Shown here piece by piece: positions 54,533 to 64,000 of a DNA stretch of 64,000 bases. The stretch lies in contig NC_081412.1 in NCBI RefSeq assembly GCF_030272615.1, positions 473,666,157 through 473,730,156 on the forward strand, in the 5' to 3' direction. Numbering within the stretch: position 1 is the stretch's first letter; each line of letters begins with the position of its first letter. Made by a program: the position numbers and the translations under genes. Under the pieces are notes generated by a model. The model did no database searches. It worked only from the letters and a program-made list of their open reading frames with translations, and was not told where the DNA came from. The stretch is from Cryptomeria japonica (lineage: Eukaryota > Streptophyta > Pinopsida > Cupressales > Cupressaceae).

Positions 54533-56075
54533 GTTGGAAACTTGATTTATGTTGATTTGTGTTGCCATTATGTAAAATGGTCTTGAAGTTAGTGTTTAGA
54601 TCTTTTTCTATGGTCTAATGGTAATTTTGAGTAAGTATGAGGCATTTCCAAAAGGTTGGTGAAGTGGAAAATTCAATATTTAGGAGATAGTATTTATATG
54701 CAGGAAAAAGTATTTAATGTCATTGTGGAAGAATACTTTGCATGATCCCTTTGGTTTGTGAAGATTATAGATCGCGGTTTCTTAGATAGTAGAGTTGGTT
54801 ATTGATAGTTTTGATTGTGAGGTTGTCTATCAGAAGAGGTCTAGAGAATGCTTGGTGGTTCTTGGATATGTGAATTCAAGAGTTGCGGTTTGGAGGAAAC
54901 ATTAACTTGGTTCATGAAGTGTTCCTATTTAGTTATTCTTTTTTGGTGTTGGTTTGATTGGCATGTGAAGTTATATTATTTTGTGCCCAAAGTTGTTAAT
55001 TTATTGGTCTTGGGTTGACTATGTCGGCTTATCTTATTTAGATCATTCTCTTTTAGTCCAGATATGCATTGAAGATTGAGTTTGGATGTTGACATGGATC
55101 TAACCATAGTGTGTGTATATCTACATTGCGTATTTTATATTAGAGGACATTTTTTGAGCCAATTGATTAATCTGCTTTATTGTTTGTCTACACATTTTGT
55201 TTGATGCAAACATTGTAGGGTGTGTTATTATGTGTGGTTCATTGGAATCATTTTAGAAAGATTTTTTTTGATGTCTTTGGGTCCCCTTTATCTCCTAAAG
55301 TGGGCCACATTATGTGTTATTGGTCCAAGCGGCCTAATTTATGTAATATTGTCTATTTTGTCTATGAGCAACCTAGTTGACAGTTTTAATGAACAATCTT
55401 GTATATATATATGTGCAATTGTATGAGTTGACATATAGAATGTGCGTGAATTGATGTGAAGTGGATGTGAATGATGCACAAGCATATTTGGCACAATAGA
55501 AGTGTGAAAATCTATTTGTGAAGAGATTTGATGATGATATCTTCAATATGATAGTTTTTTGAGATAGTGGTTGATGTCAAATATGTTTTTCATGATATTG
55601 GTTACTTGACACAATGGTTCAGGGATAATTTAATGATCAAGAGATCTTCTTCATTTCAATTCATCTATTCCCTATACCTGTCAAAATATAGTGTGTTACT
55701 TTTGACAGCTTGTGTAGTTATTTATGTCTTTCCCTAAGATAGTGAGTCTCAACTATGCAAGTCTCTTATATCTTGCCCTAAGGTTGTGAGCCTTAGTCTT
55801 GCAAGTCCTATTAGGTGCATTGAGCTCCTTGGCCTCGATCCTAAAACATTCTAATTAGTTATTTATATTGTGAGTGTGATTCTCATTGTGTTTTTTCCCT
55901 GTTTAAGGTTTTCTATGTAAATTTGGTGTTCATGTGTTTATTGTAATTTGTGATTTAATGTTTCATATTTGAAGTAATAATCTATTTATGGTTTGAGGTT
56001 TTAAAAAGATATGAAGTAGAGTATTTTGAGGTTCAAAGTAATTCACCCCCTATCTTAGTCCCGTGGTTTGTTCAA
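54533..56075 (+). repeat. Ty1/copia 3' LTR (limits approximate)
   Basis: The polypurine tract AAAGGGGGAGAAAG at 54520-54533 is followed by TTGGAAAC, the usual start context (T)GTTGGAAAC of some copia LTRs. An end near TTCA at 56071-56074 follows CACCCCCTATCTTAGTCCCG, wording common at copia LTR ends. A TTGGTATTG at 56082 resembles a primer binding site. A second polypurine-like GTCAAAGGGGGAGAGAG lies at 54436. No 5' partner was seen. Confidence 0.5.
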
Positions 56076-56099
56076 TAGAGGTTGGTATTGTTTTCTAGT

Positions 56100-56730
56100 G
56101 TAGATTAATTATAACATTAATAAATAAATAATGTTTTAGAAGGTAAAAGGTAAGAAATATAATTATAAATAAATTTAAAAATATATATAATTTGAATCAA
56201 GGATGTAAAATATAGATCTCTAGATGCTTCATAGGTATTTCCCATATCACTAAGGGAATATATAGACCATTTGATAGAATGGAAGTTAATAATTCAACTC
56301 TCAAGTTATGTATGATAAAGTAATCCAAAATTGTAGTTTTAAACAATAAAGATAGGTAGAACATATATTTTTATTGTTGAAGAAAGTATCACTTTTTTTA
56401 TTAGATTCATCTCAATCATGTTATTTATAAAATGAAAAATTATTTAGGGGTATACTAGCCTCTTAATTTATTAAAGCCTTCATAAATGTTTTGGATTGTT
56501 AGCCTTATCTTATGTAAAATATTTTCAGCATGGAGATAAAGCATCTCTTATTTATTTCATGAAATTCAAAAATATTAATAATTAACATGCTACTTACCTT
56601 AGGATTCATTATCAACTTAACATAGCAATTATATGAAAACTTGAACAACATGCCTCTTTCTCAATGTTTTCGCTCCATTTTTTCAAATTCCTTCCTCTCG
56701 CTCGAGGATTCCGCAATTTCTCTCGACTAG
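56100..56730. other. AT-rich, no recognisable feature
   Basis: No gene or repeat recognised. The last 70 bp before 56731 are C/T-rich (CTTCCTCTCGCTCG) and may be the leader of the following LINE ORF1. Confidence 0.4.
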
Positions 56731-58131
56731 ATGGTTGACCTAGTACCTATTATGGACCCATCTAATATTATTGATGCTCTTATCAATGTTTTTATAGGTT
56801 CTAATTTTTTGGTGGATGATGGGGAGGTTTCTTCCTTTTCTACTCAAGTTATTTTGGATACTACTATTGGAGTTTTTGTTCCTTGTTACAAGGCTAGTTT
56901 GGGTGATGCTTGTGGTATTGCAACCCCTATTTCTCCCACCTCTCACTAGAGATCCTATGCTGACTTGTTGAGAAAATATTTGCTAGGCTCTTGTCAAGCT
57001 AGGGTTTCTTCTCAAAAGGTCGTGCAATTTCCTTGCTCCTCTAGGTTCCCTATGGTGGTTTTGGGCCAAGAGGCAATTGACAATGATATTATTTTCTCCA
57101 AAGTAGGCCTTGTTTGTACATTTTTTTGCTTGTTGCCCTCTTCGCCAAATCTGAATCACTACATCTCCACTCATTAGCTCGCTTTGCTGGATGCTAAGAT
57201 AAAAATGTACCCTTGTATGACAGGTTTTCTAGTTATTGGTTTTAAATTTTGTGATGACAAGAATACTATTCTAGAGGCTGATTATTGGTCTTGGGACTCA
57301 CATTCTCTCTTGTTGCATCCTTGGTCACCCTCCTTTAAACCCCTTAAGGAATTAAATGATGTTACCCCAGTTTAGGTTAGATTTCCTTATCTCCCTTTAT
57401 AGTCTTGGTATAAATCTACCTATGAGGTAGTTGGTAATACCTTGGGTAGGTTCCTTCAAGTGGATACAACTACTACTAACTTCACCCATACCTCTTATGC
57501 TTGAGTTCTTATTGAGATTGATCTATCGAAAGCTCTTTTGGGTAATATTGCCTTGAAAGTTAATGATAGATCTTTGTGCGAACTATTGGACTATGAAGGT
57601 ATCCCCCTTCATTATAGGCGTTATTTTACTATTGGACATTTGGACTCAGAGTTCGTACCTTGTGCTCATAGGCAGTTTTCGTCAACTTGGTTGAAGAACA
57701 TCGTTCATGATCACCTTAATATTTATTTTATTTTTTTTCCTGATGAAGATTTTGTTTCAAACGACTCATAAATTTGTGTTCCCTCTACTCCGAGCTTAGT
57801 TGCGGTGCCCAAGGATGCTGCTCCTTTCCATCCTATTATAGATTTACCTACTAAAGTTGTTTATCACTCTAAACCTACCCTAAAGAAGAATATAATAGAG
57901 GCTATTTAGATATCTTCCTCTATTGTTCCTTTAGCTAACAAAAATTTGAGGGATATTGTTGCTTATGATGTTAACATTGTTAATGTTCCTACTTCTACTT
58001 TTACTAGTAATTCTACTACTATTAGTAATACTTGTATTGGTGCTTCTACTAGCAATATTGTTATTTTTGCTAGTAATGTTGTTGTCTCTAATAATGTTGA
58101 CTCACCTCTCTTTGGGTTAGCATGGTTCTGA
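56731..58131 (+). pseudogene. LINE ORF1 (DUF4283 and zinc-knuckle type), single frame with stops
   Basis: One reading frame from ATG 56731 to 58131 with six or seven internal stops, mostly TAG. Order: SYADLLRKYLLGSCQARVSS, an RNA-binding DUF4283-like part (FLVIGFKFCDDKNTILEAD, YWSWDSHSLLLHPWSPSFKP, YKSTYEVVGNTLGRFLQVD, VLIEIDLSKALLGNIALKV) and a zinc-knuckle-like LLDYEGIPLHYRRYFTIGHL near 57584-57645, where the expected Cys residues read Tyr. The Ser/Thr/Asn-rich end has no domain. No frameshift is needed, so decay was mainly by point mutation. ORF2 does not follow directly. Confidence 0.82.
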
Positions 58132-58879
58132 TTGTATAAATGGTTCTACCTAGATAGATTCCAACACAAGAAGACGAATCCTACTAATAAGTTGTCTAAG
58201 GTTAGGAAGGTTGATATGTATTCTCAAAATTTAGTTTCAAGTTAGTTGTAAATGTTTTGGCTCTAGCTCTATTGTTTTGGATGGTTGACCTATTTTTCTA
58301 TCTCTGTCTTTGGTTATTCCAAATTTGGTTTGGATAGTCATTGCTAGATTTGTAATGGGTTGGGACCTTTCCCCACTTACTTTAATAAGAAACTTTCTAC
58401 TTACCTTTGAGACATTAAATTTTAACTTTTCTATTTCTACCATTATGACTTTAATTGCTATACTAATTTCCTTCCTAATGAAAAAAGCATTCTGCTCTTT
58501 TCTTCTCACTTTTACTCTACTTAAAGCTATTATGCCAATTTTAAAATTAATCCTTGTTGACTACATGAGAAGAGATATATGAAAGGCACCCCAAACATTA
58601 TTTAGTGAGAAAAGCTCATGTAGAAGGATGATTCAAAATGTATAATTTTCAAGCCCACCTTGTCATCAAAAATCCCCTTCCATAAAAATATATTTTGAAA
58701 TAGAATATAATTTTTAAATATAAAAAATCATTTCATATTCTATATAAAAGCATGTATTACGTTTAGAATTTAAACAAAGTATAAAATCATTAAAAACTAA
58801 TTCCTTGTTTGTGCAGCCGAATAGGTTATTCTATTTTAATGTTTGAGAAATGAAATAAAGTGGAAACTCCCTGATGAAG
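58132..58879. other. Unassigned
   Basis: Probably the degraded end of LINE ORF1 followed by AT-rich sequence. Small open frames at 58237-58582 show no motif. Confidence 0.35.
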
Positions 58880-59335
58880 GATGAGTAAAGATAAATTTTG
58901 ACATTACGGCCAAAGGAAATCCTTGTTTTGCTAGCACAGGATATGTTATCAGAGATCACGAAGGAAAAATCTTATGGATACTTGGCGATACATTTCAAAA
59001 GGTAGGAAGAAGATTAGGTTTTCAAAACATAATTTCAAGAAGTTCTAATGTGAGTAATGGTAGGAAGAAGATTAGGTTTTCAAAAGGTCCTTCTAGAAGG
59101 AGAGATGTAAATTGCTATCAACATAATTCAGGTGGAAAGAACTTGAAACAGTAAATTGGTTGGCTTTGACAAATTTTGGTGGTCCTTACCTCCTTTAGAA
59201 ATTTTATTGTTTCACATATATTTTGTGGAGGTAATTATGTGGTAGATGAGGTCTCAAAGATGTCAGTTGATATGCTAGTGGCGGAGGCAAAGGTCACTTC
59301 AATCATCGATTTGTACATAATCTGCAGTCGTTACA
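58880..59335 (+). pseudogene. LINE RNase H fragment with an internal 60-bp-offset duplication
   Basis: Reads INFDITAKGNPCFASTGYVI, RDHEGKILWILGDTFQ, then after disruption CGGNYVVDEVSKMSVDM near 59225-59270. NFD..AKGNP...GYVIRDHEGK is the RNase H start of plant LINEs and GNYVVDEVSKMS its end. GGTAGGAAGAAGATTAGG plus TTTTCAAAA occurs at about 59001 and 59061, a local duplication inside the domain. The catalytic NFD is kept; the rest is broken. Confidence 0.72.
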
Positions 59336-59640
59336 AGTGAAGTATGTTATTTCAAATGTTTTTATTTGAGTGACAAGATGGGTGGCATAATTGTGGAGGT
59401 ATCTATTTAATGATCATAGACATCAACATACTAGATAATTATTTCGCCCACCCTTAAAAATGAACATAAGCACAAATAACCATGATGTAACAAATGGCTT
59501 CTATAATGGATTCTACCATTTGTCTTAGTGTAGGATATACCAAATGGCATTTTTGGAGATGTGTCAAAACAAAGGTTATTGGAAGTGTTTAAAATTAGGA
59601 TGGAGGTTTTCTTGTTTGCAATAAGAATGGTGCTTGGTAA

Positions 59641-59869
59641 TTTTGGGATGTGAAGTGTGACTCTTCATTTCATCTTTCCTATCTTTATCCCTCCGTCTTC
59701 TATTGAAGACTATTGTATAAGTATAAGGGTAAATCTCTATGTATGCAAGCTGCAATAATAGTAAAGATATCTTCTCTACTTTCTAGTGGATGTAGCCAAA
59801 TTGGTGAGCCATTTTAAATACTGTGTTGTGTATAATTTGCGTGTTCCCAATTTTTCTTTTGTTTTAACA
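59641..59869 (+). repeat. 5' LTR of the non-autonomous element
   Basis: Ends TTTTAACA at 59869. The start reads TTTTGGGATG where the 3' LTR has TGTTGGGATG, so the terminal TG is mutated here. It contains GTATAAGTATAAGGG as a likely TATA region (near 59715) and is followed by the primer binding site. Confidence 0.88.
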
Positions 59870-59870
59870 A

Positions 59871-59883
59871 TTGGTATCAGAAC
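59871..59883 (+). promoter_or_regulatory. Primer binding site
   Basis: TTGGTATCAGAAC, complementary to the 3' end of initiator tRNA-Met (canonical TGGTATCAGAGC) with one change, two bases after the 5' LTR. Confidence 0.8.
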
Positions 59884-62745
59884 TTAAGGGTCCAAGCAGA
59901 GTAGGATAAAGAGAAATGAGGATTAAGGATAACCATACCCAAGACAAAGAAGAAGCACGTTAAAAATAAGGCTTTGGAGGAGAGCAGTGGGGAAAAGATT
60001 CCCACAGCCATGACGGAGAAGAAGCCTGAGGAGAAGGCTTGGCAATCGCCCGGATAATAAGAAGAGTAATTGGGCAAAAAATGGCACACAATGGAGTGTG
60101 GTGTGGGTAAATTCTAGAGGCAATTTAATTTGCTGGAGGCAATATAAATATGGATAAGTTAATGAATTCAATTATTAGTTAGAAAAAATTTCTTTTGAAA
60201 TTATTGGCGATAGAGCATAAATCCCAGCATAATTTTTTGTTTCTTAATCTACAGTTGGTTGCATGTATGATAAAATTTGTTTTCCAATGAATTCCCTGTA
60301 CATATTGATTGGACTTTCTATTGGTCAAGAATTTTTTTTGTGTTGCATCCAAATATTAAGACCCCATTCACACTGGATGAAGAGGAGTGAGCGAGCTTTG
60401 TAATGCTAGAAGGAATGTTTGCTGAAAGCTTTTTTTTATCCTTTCAGAAACATTATTTTCTTTTTACTATCGCCTCTGTTTCCAATTCACAGCCATAGTT
60501 GTGACATTTAGTTATATGCAGCTTCCTTCCTGGGACACAATGCAAAAAATTATAGTGAATATTTTCTTTTAAAACTCTTTCTCGGTGTACTTCTGGCATT
60601 GGTGGATTATTGTTATGCATAGAGACATTAAAAAATTGTAATTTTTCTCTTAAGGCTTGAAATTAAGTGGGAGTCTCCTAATTATAATTTCGTAATTTTT
60701 TTGTGCTTTTGGAGTGGAGCGAGAGAATGGGAGAGAGAAAGATGGTATCCAACTCTTTAAACTCACCCTGGGTAGCATGCAAGTTTTGAGAAGAAAGTGT
60801 ACATCCGAGTGCATATTTACACCTTATTTTCACCGAAAGAACCTCAAAAGTTCATGCATGTTCCCAACATCTTTGGAGCGAGTAATGTGATCAAGTATAG
60901 GAAGCAGTAGTGACTTCTATGGCATGGAAAAATAAATTTAGTCGGTCTACACCATTTGTTTTGATCAGTGACGGGTTTAAAATTGGAATCCAAATAACTT
61001 GTGAAAAAAAATTTGCTTCACAATTTTTCAGAAGATGAAAAGATAGGGGAAGCAACTGGGAACAAGTCATAAACTAAAGAACCACATAGGTATTGAGGCT
61101 AAGCCACCCAACTCTATTATTCAGAACTATGCAAGAGTTCAGGTTATCAATAATGAGAAGAATATTGCTGCTTTTGTTATCAATGATGATTCTTTGATTG
61201 AACAAAATGATATAGGTGTCAATTGCTAGATTTTGCCCAGATTTTGCAAGGTATGGAGAGTAATTGCAGCTATAAGTTGTAAGTGTGGAGTTTTGGTATC
61301 ATTTTATAGATTTTTCTTATGAGATCTATGAACCTGACTACTCACTATAGATTGGCAAATTGGATCATGGGGTGTTTGTGTCTTTAAGTTTACAGATTAT
61401 CCAAATGGATAATTAGAGTGTTTCCATTGGACTTGTAGCATGCTTATCATGATACCATGAATAGTTTGGTGTCACACTATAGTTGGGAGTTTTTTTTTTT
61501 GGTTGTGAGATTTTTTTTGTCAAGAGGTGGTTATCTTCATGTTGATTCTTAGATGCCATGGTAGGCTCTTGATTCTAGATTAGAGCATTGGCATGATATA
61601 GGTTCTCTTGGCAAGTTATGCTTATTGGAGCATGTGGTCTTCATTTGTGAAAATGTAAGATCAAATTGTCATGTTGTGTTCCCAGGTAATATAGACGTAC
61701 AGTGGGAGTTTTGACATTGGTCCTATTAGTGCTCTTAGTATTGAGTACATTGGTGGATTGACCATGAAGGTGCTTTTGAAAACTAAAAATCTTGGGTGAA
61801 GCTGGAGTTCTCTTGGGATTAGAGAAAATTTATTGAGACGGTATTTCTTTAGAGGTTTTAGTAAGAAGACCGAGGATCCTACACCTGGTGATGGACGCGA
61901 GTCCATTCCAGATCTAGAGGAGATTATTCTTGGAGAGAGTCATTGTGACTTGGTGTATCCTGGAAGAGCATTCTTAGTCCCCACTCTTGGTCTACTCGGC
62001 AAATTTATCTCCTTGTAGGAGATGTTTGAGATGATTCCTAGTTTTGGAATGATATTGAGTTTGATCTTCCTTGATTACAGAAGCTTACATCCATGTTGAA
62101 TGGGTGTTGTTAATGCTTTCATTTGGGGAAGTAAAGGAGATCATATTTGGCACAACTAAGCACTTGGTGGCGTTAGTAGAAGGATGAGATATGGTTTGCA
62201 TGGATGTTTCATCCTATTTTTTTTTGAAGTCATCTATTGTTCTTGTACTTTATTGTTTTTTTAACAACAATATATGGTCTTTTCATGAGGACTTGGAGGA
62301 TGTCAACTGATTTTTTGTAGCAGGCTAGTTGCAGGTTGCATGCCATTGTGATTTGATTATTGCAACACCTTTTATGTTAGTGCTGATTGGTAGATTTGAG
62401 TTATTTGTTTGGTTAACATTGTTCATGCAACATCTGTACTACTATATAAGTGTCTTCTAGTTTTTTGCACATCAACAGTTTTTGGTGTGTTTTATTGGAA
62501 GATGGGATTACACAAATTGTTGTATGGGCTGGATATGTTGGCATGATTTTATTTGATGTTGTATAGTTAGTTGGATGTGATTAACAATTAGCTATGGTTG
62601 CTATTCCAGCTATGGTGATTGATTCTAAGCATGTTTATTACCATTAGATTTAATGATTACATTTGGATATTGGTTGAGAATGGAAAGCAAGGGATATACT
62701 TCAAGTGGGAGGTTTTTCAAATGTGAAGTCGCAACATGAATCAAA
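59884..62745 (+). other. Interior of the non-autonomous LTR element
   Basis: No polyprotein motif is present. The longest reasonable plus-strand frame is 61833-62018 (MRRYFFRGFSKKTEDPTPGD), with related text upstream from 61700 (SALSIEYIGGLTMKVL). Whether this is a decayed private ORF or captured sequence cannot be decided from the sequence. Confidence 0.6.
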
Positions 62746-62987
62746 CTTCAAGTGGGAGATTGTTGGGATGTGAAGTTTGACACTTCATTTCATCTTCCCC
62801 ATCTTTGTCCCTTTGTCTTCTATTGAAGACTATTGTATAAATATGAGGGTAAATCCCTATGTATGCAAGCTACAATAATAATAAAGATCTCTGCTATGCT
62901 TTCTGGTGGATGTAGCCAAATTGGTGAACCATGTTAAATACTATGTTGTGTATAATTTGTGTGTTCCCAATTTGTCTTGTTTTAACA
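62746..62987 (+). repeat. Polypurine tract and 3' LTR of the non-autonomous element
   Basis: The LTR is 62761-62987, from TGTTGGGATG to TTTTAACA, with GTATAAATATGAGGG as TATA region (near 62835) and AATAAAG near 62879 as poly(A) signal. CTTCAAGTGGGAGATTG before and over the start is the standard plant copia polypurine tract. A second CTTCAAGTGGGAGG followed by ATGTGAAGT lies 49 bp upstream, at 62699. Confidence 0.88.
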
Positions 62988-62992
62988 GGTAA

Positions 62993-63777
62993 TGGCTACC
63001 TGAAATGAAGTGGATACTATTGAGTGAAGTCTAAAATTAACTCAATATTTTTAGTGATGTTGCTGGACTCTACTGAGTTGGAGTGCACGATGTTGAATCT
63101 CAGGAGAAATTCAGTTTGGTTGAAATGGTATAGTGGGTTGAACGATTATTTAGAGAGAGCTATCTTGGGGCATGGTCAAATTAGGGTTGGGAGGAGGTGA
63201 GCAAAGATTAGCGATGAGGATGAGAACTCACTACAAATTTTGATCGTATGAGGTGTGGGCATGAGGGTGGCAAAAAGGAGACAAGTGTGGGTTAGGATGC
63301 CATGGGTTGTCATGGTGCCTTCCCATGGTGCTAGGCTTTTAACTTTTCGTTTTCTTGTTAGCCTCTAGTACTGTCTAAATAAGAAAGTGTCTATTTATAC
63401 TATATGATGTAAATGAATTATAATGATGCAGTGGACCAATTTTGTAGTATGGCCACTCTATCTCTATTTAGGTGGTAGGAATAGGGGTAGTTTGGTGTAT
63501 CTTATATCCATATAAAAGCTTAGAAATCTATGCCCAAAAGAGGATTATGGTTATAATTCTCTCTTTATGATATATAATACATAGGTGTGGCTTAAAAAAA
63601 GAATCACATTTAAAAAAAGTTATTAAAAGTTAAGGGTTGTTAATTCATTCTAATTATACTCTCTTTAAAAATTTATATATCTTTATTATTTTCAAGATTT
63701 TGAATTTCTATGCTAAAAGTGGCATGGTGTGGTGGTTAAGTTGTGGGGGTATTATTCTTATCATCTAGCTTCAAAAC
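62993..63777. other. Flanking DNA of the LTR element, no gene recognised
   Basis: Joining 59640 to 62993 restores a continuous flank, but no motif is recognised in either side. Open frames are short. Confidence 0.4.
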
Positions 63778-63857
63778 CCATTGAAATAGTATTGTCGAAT
63801 GTTTAGACAGAAATGAACCATTGAAATAGTATTGTCGAATGTTTAGACAGGAATGAA
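63778..63857. repeat. 40-bp tandem duplication
   Basis: CCATTGAAATAGTATTGTCG starts at 63778 and 63818; the two 40-bp units differ by one or two bases (AGACAGAAATGAA versus AGACAGGAATGAA). Non-coding. Confidence 0.9.
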
Positions 63858-64000
63858 TTCTCCTATTTGTAACCTCACTTATTTATATTTCTAAATTAAA
63901 AACATTTACTTTAAAAAAAAATGATTTTAAACTTCTATATTTTATATTAATTAAAATTCTAAAAAAATAATTTCACAATATATTTATCATTCATTCTAAA

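Larger units (their letters stand above)
59641..62987 (+). mobile_element. Non-autonomous Ty1/copia-type LTR element, complete with target duplication
   Basis: Two LTRs of 229 and 227 bp in the same orientation enclose about 2.9 kb. Target duplication GGTAA lies at 59636-59640 and 62988-62992. A primer binding site TTGGTATCAGAA follows the 5' LTR at 59871; a polypurine tract CTTCAAGTGGGAGAT precedes the 3' LTR at 62746-62760. The LTRs differ at roughly two dozen positions (about 10%), so the insertion is old. The interior has no RT, integrase, protease or gag motif in any frame, so it must have relied on enzymes from another copia element. Confidence 0.88.

Noticed and set aside
60000-62700. 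Decayed copia gag-pol inside the LTR element
   Set aside because: Plus-strand frames were read for the linker, RT and RNase H motifs seen in the other copia pieces, and none was found.

Overview
The window reads as nuclear DNA of a large-genome seed plant, most likely a gymnosperm (conifer-like). The reasons are a dense layering of old, heavily mutated LINEs, Ty3/gypsy, Ty1/copia and CACTA elements, a PLS-type PPR fragment, and very low gene density. The assignment to plants is firm; the assignment to gymnosperms is inference from the style of the elements. Only one small gene looks intact and non-transposon: a secreted cysteine-rich peptide at 18028-18234 with its own TATA box.

Layout. 1-3065: LINE A (endonuclease-RT), carrying a ~117-bp insertion flanked by a 14-bp direct repeat. 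3085-4155: AT-rich repeat family R1, copy 1. 4370-8020: LINE B, whose ORF1 is fused to its endonuclease by deletion. 8010-9550: tandem repeats and unassigned DNA. 9555-10870: minus-strand gypsy gag-protease remnant. 10870-17640: no recognisable gene, one 48-bp tandem repeat. 17640-18430: the peptide gene with promoter and duplicated 3' UTR. 19185-31820: a readable nest. R1 copy 2/3 is split by a 5'-truncated LINE (C); LINE C holds RNase H plus a further ORF before its 3' end; that ORF is split by an 8.3-kb minus-strand gypsy (A); gypsy A's integrase is split by a solo LTR. Each insertion has matching or near-matching target duplications.

32065-39693: a gypsy RT scrap, a LINE ORF1 (DUF4283) scrap, then a gypsy gag-protease-G-patch element without RT, ending in a PPT and LTR. 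39719-42110: a GTCGG-rich segment, a perfect 36-bp-arm hairpin, and an 11-unit modular repeat array. 42463-45634: a ~1050-codon ORF of unknown family with 14 TAA/TAG and no TGA stops. 45640-51257: a minus-strand CACTA (En/Spm) transposase gene with introns and a ~90-residue poly-aspartate tail encoded by a giant GAT/ATC microsatellite. 52760-53480: PPR pseudogene. 54025-56075: Ty1/copia RNase H tail and LTR. 56731-58131 and 58880-59330: LINE ORF1 and RNase H remnants. 59641-62987: a complete LTR-to-LTR non-autonomous copia-type element with GGTAA target duplication.

The genes do not form an operon or pathway; the elements are related by insertion history. The best candidates for something undescribed are the extra ORF downstream of RNase H in LINE C, the 11-unit array with possible covarying short stems followed by the unknown ORF, and the acidic six-cysteine peptide. 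All family calls come from reading motifs; no database search was run.
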